Below, one piece after another: positions 1 through 9,542 of a stretch of DNA of 64,000 bases (positions are counted from its first letter, which is position 1; each line of letters begins with the position of its first letter). This DNA comes from Imbricaverruca yamaguchii (Eukaryota > Arthropoda > Thecostraca > Neoverrucidae). A model generated the notes under the pieces. It saw only the letters and a list, made by a program, of their open reading frames with translations. It made no database searches and was not told where the DNA came from. The DNA is taken from the NCBI GenBank assembly GCA_034440575.1, contig JAOTOL010001100.1:155001-219000 (forward strand), given 5' to 3'. The translations under genes and the position numbers were made by a program.

Positions 1-55
1 GAGTGATCAACTCTGGTCGATGCGTCCTAAAGCCCAAATAACTAACTAAGCTAGG
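1..55 (+). repeat. I-clade LINE 3'-tail fragment
   Basis: The block ending in 'cctaaagcccaaataacta' matches the 3' terminus of the I-type LINEs found elsewhere in the window (same motif, reverse-complemented, at 34212-34245). It is either a severely 5'-truncated insertion or the end of a copy that starts outside the window. No coding capacity is left. Confidence 0.6.
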
Positions 56-625
56 TGACCCAAACAGACCGGCGTATAGCCTGCTACTAGATCTCGATTG
101 ACACCAGGCGTCACTCTCCTGGGTCATCAGTTGATATCCAGGGTTATGTCCGTCAAATTGTCACACAATTGTTAACATTTCGTGACCTGGAAATCTTGAG
201 AAACATCAAGTGTTTTTGTTCCACTCAAAAGATACCAGATCATGTGCAATACATGACCCCACTTCGATGTGGGGTATAGGTCAAACTTACCACATATGCC
301 TATATGTGCATATATGCCCATATATGCTGGTATCATGCATGCACCTCGTGGAGTTCAGAAAGCTATTATGCTTGATATGCATTAATTTCTATTGGTAACT
401 ATAGCAATATGTTGTGACATATCACATAAAGATTATTCCTCACTTGCTGTCGTCTTGACATGACCTAGCAATGTTTAAGTCTAGAAGTTCACACATCGTT
501 CGCCATTGTTGCATGTTCGCGGGTGCATGATATCACAACAAAACTGAGCGTGTTGACCTATCGGTCAATATGTACAATATGTAGATTTTTGCTCATCCCG
601 GGAATTTTGTTCTTGCATCGGACAT

Positions 626-700
626 TTGAGCATCGGCGCTGCATGCCCGCTGTAGTCGATCCACCCCTAAGCTCCAATAATCAACCAAACAACCACTTTC
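626..700 (+). repeat. Degenerate LINE 3'-end fragment
   Basis: The sequence 'ggcgctgcatgcccgctgt' followed by 'agtcgatccacccctaagc' and a tail of AATCAACC-type units corresponds to the LINE 3' end at 13347-13405. It keeps most of the terminal stem-loop but has no recognisable coding part upstream. It lies in the intron before the first visible NASP exon. The rest of 56-1214 shows nothing I can assign. Confidence 0.55.
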
Positions 701-1214
701 GATTATGTGGTATAAATTGTTACTGGGACATGCTTCAGATATTTTTTATATCCGGTTTTCGTATGAGAACCCTGTGAAGACGTCATGGCCTGATTTTGAA
801 CCCGCCTAGAACGCAATTTGTTTACAATGTATGCTGATCATGAAGTATGTTATACTTCAATGCGATAACGTAAGCTGTTCAGATGCTACCTGATGAATAT
901 CATGAGTGTGCATGCAAATATAATGACCTCTCGCCGCACTACGAGGATTAACAAAGTTGTTGGATAAAAAAGTAAATTCGTGGGTGCTCGTTTCTAAGCC
1001 TGCTCCTTACCAATTTTTTTGGGTAGAGACATTGCCGGATTCGGTGTACTGCAGAGGTAGGACTTGAATGATATGTCCTGGGTTATGTCACGGGCTGGGC
1101 CACTTATGTTCATAGAAATAACGCTGGTGAAACACCGCAGGTCAATGTGAATGCCGTGGACAACCCGACTGTTTTTTTTTCGAACAGTTCCATTCAAACT
1201 GTTGATATGTGCAG

Positions 1215-1341
1215 ACAGACTGGTGATGAGGCCTCCGACCTGAAACTGTCTGAGGTATACCTGAAGCTGGGAGAAGTCGGCATTGAGGCGGAGAACTACC
1301 TGCAGGCCGTTGAGGACCTCCACAGCTGTCTATGCATTCAA
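1215..1341 (+). CDS. NASP: NASP exon (TPR/SHNi-TPR region, first visible exon)
   Basis: This internal exon encodes 'LSEVYLKLGEVGIEAENYLQ' followed by a segment ending CLCIQ. It closely resembles the SHNi-TPR helices of NASP (nuclear autoantigenic sperm protein; Sim3/Hif1 family), a nuclear chaperone that binds H3 and H3-H4 and protects the soluble H3 pool. A cag acceptor ends at 1214. The donor GTACGT begins at 1342 after a complete CAA codon (phase 0), which matches the phase of the next exon. The exon start could also be the cag ending at 1218. The N-terminal TPR and the start codon must lie upstream of the window. The long open frame that runs on past 1341 is intronic tetranucleotide repeat, not protein. 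Confidence 0.85.
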
Positions 1342-1479
1342 GTACGTAGCACACCTGCGGTGCCATTCTTCCTCATGGATGGGCGCATTGTCGGTGCACC
1401 TGTTTGTAACACTTATATGACAGAATTTCAGATTTCCCACATTGCACTTAATCTGTTTCCCAGCTGCCTTGTCTTCGTC

Positions 1480-1757
1480 TCACTGTATTTCTGCCTCTGT
1501 CGCTGTCTCCTGTCTGTATGTCTGTTTGCATGTTTGTTTGTTACCATGTTTGTTTGTGTCTGTGTGTTTGTGTGCCTGCCTGCCTATGAGTTTGTCTTAC
1601 TGTATCAGCCTGCGTCCGTCTCGCTGTCTGTCTGTCTTACTGTCTCTGCCTCGCTATCTATCTCACTGTCTGTCTGTGCCTGTCTGTCTGTGCCTGTCTC
1701 ACTGTCTGTCTCGCTGTCTATATCGCTGTCTGTCTCGCTATCTATATCGCTGTCCGA
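1480..1757 (+). repeat. CTGT/CTGTCTCG microsatellite in NASP intron
   Basis: A degenerate tract of CTGT, TCTG and CTGTCTATATCG units fills the short intron between two NASP exons. Because the repeat has few stops it reads open in several frames as Ser/Leu/Cys/Val-rich strings, which I take to be non-coding. Confidence 0.9.
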
Positions 1758-1875
1758 CTAATGCTATAGTGTTCGCGGTGTATTGTGGGCTATATACCAA
1801 CAATCCTGCCACCGGATGGCTTCTAGGACGTCGAATGCCGTGATTGATGTGCTGATTTATATAATGTTGCTGCAG

Positions 1876-2050
1876 AAAAAACACCTGCCCGCCGACGACC
1901 GGCTGATCGCCGAGACACATTACCACCTGGGCGTGGCGCACTCGCTCGCCAATCAGTACTCTGAAGCCATCTGCAGCCTCCAGGCGTCCGTCGACACAAT
2001 CATGGCGCGCGTGCAGCGACTACAACGGCAGGTTGTCGACCGCGAGCAGG
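1876..2050 (+). CDS. NASP: NASP exon (second TPR block)
   Basis: The exon encodes 'HLPADDRLIAETHYHLGVAH' followed by a segment with NQYSEAI and LQASVDTIMARV. This is the best-conserved TPR stretch of NASP: family members read roughly DRLLAETHYQLGLAY, then a QY-[DE]-EA segment. It follows the previous exon in phase 0 (cag acceptor at 1873-1875). It ends with one base of a split glycine codon at the donor GTGAGC (2051), phase 1. Together with its neighbours it forms the H3-binding superhelix of this nuclear chaperone. Nothing in the exon looks broken. Confidence 0.92.
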
Positions 2051-2557
2051 GTGAGCTGGTACCAAACACGATGGCGGGCAGAAAACAGACAGTGGTGGGC
2101 ACGGCGTTTGTCTCCTTCTTTGCATGTGATTGCGTGTTGTATGCCACTCCCAGACTGGCTGCCACTTCAAAACATTTTGTCGTGCTCTAAACATTCTCTG
2201 GTCGAATTCAGATCCTAGGAATACACTTTGTTAGTGGTGTTTGCATGTTCCATGTTTTGTAGAAACCCTCTGTTCAAAGGCGGCGGGTTGAAGGTGTTTA
2301 TTGCTTAACACGATTTATATTAATGTATAGCTTCGATCAAGAACAGTGATGTTTGCTGGTGGTAAGCTTCTATCCACCCAGGATGCTAACTCTACTAAGG
2401 AAATGAAAGCTAGCTGGCACAATGTAATTGATCCTAAGCAATGCAAATTTAATTAAAGCCTGATCCCAGGCATGGTGCAAATTTCCATCTCTGTGTGTGG
2501 CCTGGTGATGAATACAAGACTGGGGAAAGCTAAATAGCATGTGGACGTCGGCATTAA

Positions 2558-3369
2558 CCCACTCAGTCTTTCCGGTCAAATCCACACACCCCGTCTCGGG
2601 GGCGGGGTGGGCGGTTGAGTACCCCCCTCTAAAGTCCAAACTAAGCATCGCACGAAAACGAAAGAGGTGTCATCGGAAAGCGCTCGACAAGTAGGGTCCG
2701 GGTCCACCCTCCAAAACAATTTACCTCCAAAAGTGACGTCACCAGGGGGACTAGATGTTCACGACTTTTCACGACTTACATTATGTTTTTGATTCTGGGG
2801 AGTTCATTTTGTGGGATATATGAAGAGGAAAAAAATATTTGGAATGAGAACAGGACAGCGAAATCGACTAGGGCTATAATTTGTTTGCCCCCCGAATTTT
2901 TATTTATTTTTATTTCAGAATTTTCAGTTATCGAGTTTTCTTTAATTTTCCTTTTGCAATAGGTAGAGCAGACCGAGAAATGCTGCTGAAAGTTAACTTG
3001 CCCTAATAAAAAATGCTTGCTTTAGCCAGAATCCTCTATTTTAGCTGCAAGTTGGAAAATATGCAAAAATTTATATGTAGTCAAAAACGAAAAAGATGAA
3101 AAATTCCACTCGTACGTTTTGTTGCATCCGTAAAGATAAGCAAACGCTGAAAGTTTCATTAAAATATCTACCCGTTAAAGCGTGACTACTGGTTGAACTT
3201 TTTTTCGAGGTGACTTCACTTGACCTTGACTAACTCGTTGACCCTAGATGACCTGACTTCAAAATTTTGAGACGGCATGCCGAATGTGGGCGCGCTGCCG
3301 CGCGCCGTTCGTTCACTATCCACGGAAAACCTGAGGGGGCGGTTGAAGACCCCCCTGAGGCGGGGCAGG
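2558..3369 (-). mobile_element. piggyBac-like TTAA element (MITE), copy A
   Basis: An 812-bp non-coding element is flanked by TTAA at 2554-2557 and 3370-3373. It begins CCCACTCAGTCTTTCC and contains the family's internal landmarks, the 'cggttga..cccccct' blocks and the 'tgacctgac'/'gtcaacgagt' segment. It is the reverse complement of the copy at 54474-55307. TTAA target sites and CCC...GGG ends are typical of piggyBac-type elements. No transposase frame remains. It sits in an intron of NASP. Confidence 0.75.
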
Positions 3370-4315
3370 TTAAGCTATGCAATACAAATAGTATCAACTA
3401 AACAAAATGTGTGTTGTCTTGAAGGTCCTATGCATATTTTAGGTGTTGACCACCTCATGCTTGTATTGTGCGTGCCTGTGTGCATGTGAAGCAAAGCAGC
3501 CTCTGACCTTATTGCTAATGTAAATAACTGGTAGTTATTTTGATTCAGTGGGTCTGTTTTTGCTGGCAATCTGTATTACGCCCACAATAATATGCACGGA
3601 CCTTCTATCGTGGCTATAATTCCACAGTGGCCTTCAGTTCATGAATATTTGATGAATTGACTTGTTATGCAAAGTATTTTCTGAGTGTTTCTGTGCAATT
3701 TGTTTGCATTGTGTGAATACTGGATATAAGACAACACTTTGGAATGTTTCTCATGGAGAATCGGTATGGACTTTGGTTGGCATTTTTTAACATACATTGA
3801 CGATTTGTATTGTGCAGCACGCACCCCGATTTTCTAACTCACTGCAACCCAAGTGAACGCCTTCGAGGATGTGCCGAGAGACCGTGAGGGCTATCGAGGC
3901 AATTTTTCTCATTGCATCCATTCTAGGCCCTGTATATTCACATGTTGCGTCTTCTGATGTCAGCGTACGTCGATGATGTTGACCATCGGAAAGTATGGAG
4001 GTTATTCATATTCGTATGTTTATTTATTAAATGCTCTACCAACTTCCCGAATGTGTCATTCTAAGCACTGGTGTATAATATGTTCAAATCCAGGAATAAA
4101 TGTACTGATTTGTTTATAATTTAGGTCAAGTTGCATGTGTATCAGTATTATTCGTTTACGCCTACAGGCTTGATGAATAATGTATTGAAGCCTGTATGCA
4201 GCGCTTCAGTATTGATTCCACACTGCATACTAGTCATGAATATTGATCCAGTGTGCGAATTGGTGCAGATAAATATTGCTCAATGTCGATATTAATCACC
4301 ATTTAATGTTCGTAG

Positions 4316-4458
4316 GTGCGAAAGTGGAACATGAAGACCCATTCTACAAAGAAGAGAATGAGATAAAGGAGCTGGAAGAGCTGCTGCCCGACATCGAGGA
4401 GAAGATGGCCGACATGCGGGAGATGAAACTCGAAGCACAGAAAAAAGTAACCGAACTG
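4316..4458 (+). CDS. NASP: NASP exon (acidic/coiled-coil segment)
   Basis: The exon completes the glycine codon split at 2050 (tag acceptor ends at 4315, phase 1 matched). It encodes a highly charged helix containing 'EIKELEELLPDIEEKMADMR', the counterpart of the family motif IKELEELLPEIREKIEDA that caps the TPR region of NASP. It ends at ...KVTEL with a good donor GTAAGG at 4459 (phase 0). The next exon found lies 10.7 kb downstream, past several nested transposons. Confidence 0.92.
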
Positions 4459-4941
4459 GTAAGGGTCCATCGTCCTTACATGGGTATTGTAAACTGTAAG
4501 CAAAATGTCGTTGGATAGGTTGTCATAGTTCATTAGATCACCGAGATCACCGCTAGCTTGCGAACCTGGCTTCAGTGTCACAGTCGTCCATGATTGTTTC
4601 GAAGCGAGCTAATGCTACGATAATTGGCTTAAGTAGAGAACAAGGAAATAAACAAATTGTTCGGCAAGTAATGGGTGACCAATTTATTGAGTTTCCTGAG
4701 CTTTGCAGGGCTCCGCTTTCTGCTGGTCGCTTCTCAAAGATAAACCTAACCTTTCGCTCCAAGCAGTCGTGGACTTGTATGCATCGCCATTGACAGCTGA
4801 ATATTTAACTCTAGATGCCTTTTCCTCTGAAAGGCATCTGGCAGGAAAAGTCATTTGGGGTGCAGTTTCTTCCCCGAGGTGCGCCATTTAGGGGTGGGTT
4901 GAGCATGCCGCAAGTTACTCTGAAGTAGCCCCTGGTCAAGA

Positions 4942-4943
<2 letters not shown>

Positions 4944-5018
<75 letters not shown>

Positions 5019-5056
5019 CCAGGGGACTGAATGTGATCATACGGAAATGTAGCATG

Positions 5057-5102
<46 letters not shown>

Positions 5103-5147
5103 CATGCTACATTTCCGTATGGCTATCACATTCAGTCCCCTGGCTCA
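4944..5147. repeat. (TA)n tracts with a near-perfect inverted repeat
   Basis: A (TA)n run at 4944-5014 is followed by an arm starting 'tgagccaggggactgaatgt' at 5015. A second (TA)n run lies at about 5058-5100, and then the reverse complement of the arm ends at 5147. The arms are about 43-48 bp and differ by a 3-bp indel near 'gatcatacgg'. The unit can fold into a long hairpin with an AT loop. It lies in the large NASP intron. The stretch 5148-6540 contains only a short 13-bp GC-rich tandem array (5757-5808); I see no gene there. Confidence 0.85.
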
Positions 5148-6544
5148 TCAGTTAGAACCACGGCAGCGCCCATGTCACAGCGGTCTCGCGCCACGCTCGT
5201 TTTTTTCCGGTTCGTGCACTTGCTGGCAGTAAGTTACAGTGGATACGAGTGGGTTGGTGTGGTGCACTGTGTGGGCCTCTGCCAATGCCAAGTAGTGTGG
5301 GGTGTTTCAGAGTTAACGTGTTGTCAGTTTTGATATGTGTGATACGCGTTCTGACTGGACATTTCAACAACCCAGACAATGTTTGACGTTCGCATCAAGC
5401 GGGCATATCTTCGTGCTGCTTCTCGTCAGCGGTGGTCGTTTGGCTTCCACAATCAAGGCCACATTCTGCCCTGTGCAGTGAGGCGCACTGTACCTTTGAT
5501 ACCAGAACCGATTGTAAGTGGAACATATGCCAGCACTTCTTCTGATTGTTTTCAGTTGGTTGGTATGCAGCCTGCTTTCAGTTGGTTGGCATGCAGCTCC
5601 TATTTTATTTATCAATGGTTACCTTCGGTGGTACTATTTCGAATTGCATAGCCTGTGTAAAACATGGTACGAGGCACTTCACCTTTGGGCGCACTCCACT
5701 AAGATCCCTTGCAATATATATTTATATTCAGGGCTTGAGGAATGAAGTTCATTTTGGTCCGCCCAATGCCCCGCCCAATGCCCCGCGAAATGCCCCGCGA
5801 AATGCAGAAATGGCTAGTTATTGAGGTAGCCCGAAAAAGCTCTTATAAAAATTGATGTGTCGTTGAATTTCAGCGACTTTAATATCAAATCGTCTCCCTT
5901 GCGTTGTTGCCCCCCCCCCACACACACACACTTCTTTCTTTTGGTGGTTTTCTTAAGATTCGCTTGGGAAAGCAGACCACTGAGCATTATTCCGCAGCTA
6001 GCCAGGAAGCACCCGCAGTGCTCCCGCACCACCCATCCCTGTCGCGCACCAGGTAGATGATAGCCAGAAATCTGAACAAAACCAAGACCCGGATCCGGTA
6101 TGAAGATCTCTTGTTCGGTTCCACGGGACCGATCTGGGGGTCGGTCACTTCGAGATTATGTTGTAGCACGCTGATGCGGTCAAAGCGAGATGTCCGCTGC
6201 CTTCGCTATGCGTTATGGGAGGACGAGACGGGCACCCCCAGTCATCCAGAGAAAACTCAGTGTTCGGATACCGAAGCGAATGCTTTTAGTGCTGCGAGGC
6301 AAGTTACGTTAAAGCGGTGGGTTCAGAAATAACCGCTTATTCACTTTTTTGGGTTTGTAATCAAAGAAATGTGAGGGGAAGCTGAGAATTCACGTATCAA
6401 GCTTACGCCTCCGAGGCAGGTGTTGCGTCCTACCCCGGGTGCGCCCACCTAACGCACGCACCTGGGATGGAAAACCTCTGACTGAAATACTCTAGTGTCG
6501 ATGAGTAAATGAAAGCAGCAGCGGGAGCACATTATTAGAGCAGT

Positions 6545-6600
6545 TATGGTCGCGAATGATCACTCCTGGTCGAAGCGCCCTAAAGCCCAAATATATAACA
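6545..6600 (+). repeat. LINE 3'-tail fragment
   Basis: The motif 'gatcactcctggtcgaagcg' followed by 'ccctaaagcccaaatatata' repeats the fragment at the start of the window and the LINE-4 3' end. It lies directly next to TTAA element copy B. Confidence 0.55.
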
Positions 6601-6826
6601 TTATAAAAGCTACAGACTTTCTTCTACCCGCGCTGTACCGAGGGTCTTCAACCGCCCCCCCCTCCTTCAGGTTTTTCGCGGATAGTGAGTGAACGGCGCC
6701 CGGCATCGCGCCAAAATTTGGCATACCTTTTCCCACATCGATTTGGCATGCTGTTTCAAAATTTTGAAGCCTAGTCATCTAGGGTCAACGAGTTAATCTA
6801 GGTAAAGTGAGGTCACCTCCGAAAAC

Positions 6827-6903
6827 GTTCAACCAGTTAGTTAGTTATTAGGGCTTTAGGGCGCATCGACTACATTGGTCATGTAGCGCCCATGTTCAAC
6901 CAG
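6827..6903 (-). repeat. 57-bp ultra-short LINE 3' insertion with 10-bp TSD
   Basis: The 10-bp direct repeat GTTCAACCAG is present at 6827-6836 and 6894-6903. Between them are 57 bp that are the reverse complement of the LINE 3' end: terminal GGGCGC/GCGCCC stem plus the TTAGTTAGTTATT tail. The uninterrupted TTAA element at 54670 has a single GTTCAACCAG at this place, so this is a real insertion into copy B. Confidence 0.88.
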
Positions 6904-8139
6904 TCGTCACGTTTTAACGGATACAGATATTTTAATGAAACTTTCAGCGGTCTATTATCTTTAGGCATGCAACGAAACGTACGAAAGGAATTTTTCATTT
7001 TTTCCCCGTTTTTGACTACTTATATATTTTGCATATTTGCCTATAAAGTTCAAATCGAAGATTCGGGATAAAGTAAGCATTTTTTATTAGAACAAGTTGA
7101 CTTCCAACAACGTTTCTCGGTCTGCTCTAGTCATTAGAAAAGGAAAATTAAGAACTTCAAAACTGATGATTTTGAAATTACGATGAATGTTAAAAAAATA
7201 TAACAATGAAATGAAATGAATTGTTAAAAAATATAACATTTCATTCTGGGGGTCCGAAAATTGTATGTCCATGGTCGAATTTTGTCCTTTTCTGATTCCG
7301 AATATTTCTTATATCCCCCCAAAATTAACTCCCCCGAGCCAAAAACAATCTAAGTCGTGAAAAGTCGTGAAAATCCTCCCAGTGACGTCACTTTTCAGGA
7401 TGCCCGCAGGGGGGTCTGCCTCGTTACACGGCTGGCTATGGAAATGGCGCTCCCTCGGGTTACCACAGCCACCCCTCTTCCTTCCGTCCATACGCTCCCA
7501 TTCCAATTCCCATACCATCCCAACATCCATGTCCTTCACGTGACCCTGCGACACCAACTATCCCTACTATGAGCGGGCAAGGCAACTTCCCCGGCCCTGC
7601 CCACCAGCTCCGTTTTATCGGGGTAGCCGCGTTCCCTCGGCCCGCCCCTCGGGGTTGGGGGAGTCATGGAGGTTGAGGTTCCCCGTCGCACGGTGCTAGT
7701 TGTGACGGGGGACAAACACACCTTCGTTCCGATATACCGGAGGGGCGGGCGGGCCCGTGTGGCCTCACACGAACCAAGTGGCTGGTCGCCTCGGGCCGGG
7801 GGCCTGGGATTTTCCCAGTGCCCGCCGGCCCGGCCGGCTGGGGTCAAGGGGTGGGCGGTGCTGGCTCCCGGTCGGGGTGGTGAGTATCTCTCCCGGCCGG
7901 GCGAAGGCGCCGCCTGCCCCGTATAGCTCCTTTGGCGCCTGGCGACCTCCCGTCCGCGGGACCCAGGCGTCCCCCCAGTAGGGCCACTAAGGGGTGGAGC
8001 GCCCGAGGAGCTGAATCAAAACAATAACGCATTGCATCCACCAACAAAAAAAACCCTGGTCCCTCTCGTAGGGGCCAGACCAATGGTCCCCGTATTCTTA
8101 TTTGCAAAGAACAGACTAAGTCCCTCGCCTCGTTGTCGC

Positions 8140-9326
8140 CCTTTCAGCGACGCGATGGGTGTGACCGATTTGGTAAGGTTTTGCGATGCGAGAAGTTGAG
8201 GGACGGTTCCTTGGAGGTGGAATTCGCTCTGACAGGAGAGGCAGAGAGTGAATTGCAGGTATCCGGGTTCGTATACAGTGTTAGAAAAGGTGACTGAAAA
8301 GTCGACGAGACCATAGCAATTAGCATAGAGCCACACAAAACAAAGAATACTTCACGAGGCGTTATCAACTGTTTTGACCCGAGAGATGTGCCGGAGGAAG
8401 ACATCGTAGACGGACTATCTGCATATGAGGTAACTGGGGCAAGGAAGATGAAGGTGAGGAGAGTTATCCCATACCCATCACCGTTGCCCGAAGTTATCGG
8501 ACCGCAAAAAGAGCCGGTTTGCACCACCTCGGCGGAGACGCCGGCGCCGCCGAGTGTTACCTCACGCACCACCTTGCCCATCGAACAGGAGGGGAAGCAT
8601 GGCAGGTGGCACAAGGGAGGAAACGCCCTAGCAAGTCCTCGCTGCCCTCATCTTCAATCCTTCCATCCAGCAATGCCCAACCTTTCTCAACCCACTCGCG
8701 TCCGCATTTTCGCGTCCGCCTCCGACTCCACATCCATAGAAACCACAACACCATCCAGCGTACCCAAGTCCTTGCCATCTACCTACACACGCCTAGTCTC
8801 CAAAACGACCACTACAACAACGTCCTACCCGACTCCAGCATCCCCTTCCACTACTCGCTCTCTCCCACAGACTCCTAGGGGACGAGTAGCCTGAGGGTAA
8901 GATGCTCGTCTCGCAATCGAAAGGTTGTTGTGGGTTCGAGTCTCGCATGCCGCTGCTCTTCGCCCGCGACCAATTGGCGTGAGAGATTGGCTACGCTCCA
9001 TGACTCAACGGTCGATGTGTCGTAAAACCAATAACCAACCAACCACAGACTTCTAGGCACCTCATGGCAGCTGTGCCAGGCATCCGAGGCGTCTGGGTGC
9101 GCCCTGTAGCTCCGGACTTGGGGGCCCGGGGGCGCACGGCCCGACGTCCGTACGTCCCCTCGGGCTCGGAGTCCGGGGGCCGGCACCCAGCGGTGACTCC
9201 TCTGCCGTCGCCGCTTCCCTCACCCTCGCCACGTAGGCGAGTGGAGGGCCCGTCTAGTCCTCCTGCACCACAGAGGCCAGAGGCCAGGCCACAGAGGCCA
9301 GGCCGCCACCACCACCGCCTCTGTTG
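8140..9326 (+). pseudogene. LINE-1 ORF1 (gag-like) remnant lacking zinc knuckles
   Basis: Short homologous stretches to the better ORF1 of LINE-3 are visible, such as YEVTGARKMKVRR near 8430-8460 and a Pro/Ser/Thr-rich tail with GEAWQVAQGRKR. The segment that should carry the three CCHC knuckles (27270-27430 in LINE-3) is absent: the text jumps from KMKVRR straight into the linker region at about 8460. No start codon is left at the expected place near 8015. A SINE interrupts the C-terminal part at 8880-9042. ORF1 proteins of this type bind the element RNA, so this copy could not have supplied a working one. Confidence 0.6.
8880..9042 (+). mobile_element. tRNA-derived SINE in LINE-1 ORF1
   Basis: This 163-bp SINE is bounded by 15-bp direct repeats, ccacagactcctagg at 8865-8879 and ccacagacttctagg at 9043-9057 (one mismatch). 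The head has a tRNA-like A box (GTAGCCTGAGGGTAAG) and B box (GGGTTCGAGTC). The body contains 'gaccaattggcgtgagagat'. The tail ends AATAACCAACCAA, like the LINE. Confidence 0.9.
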
Positions 9327-9542
9327 AGTACCGATTCTGGCGAACTGGTGCGCGCCGAGAAGCGCGTGCTGCCATGGACGGCGTCACCCCTGAGGGGGTT
9401 ACGCCGCGGTCACGCCCGAGGACATCGTCGCTCGGTGCACACCCGGGCAGCCAGCCGAGACAGAAAGTGGACGGCAATCACTAAAGCTGATTTTACTAGG
9501 ACACACATACGTACGTATAAACAGTCCTAGTCAACCACCGAA

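Noticed and set aside
1147..1843. Long open frames rich in Ser, Leu and Cys overlapping NASP exons
   Set aside because: They are translations of a CTGT-type microsatellite in the intron; only 1215-1341 is exon.
7536..7981. GC-rich overlapping frames on both strands
   Set aside because: This is the 5' UTR of LINE-1; the same region in LINE-3 and LINE-4 is not conserved as protein.
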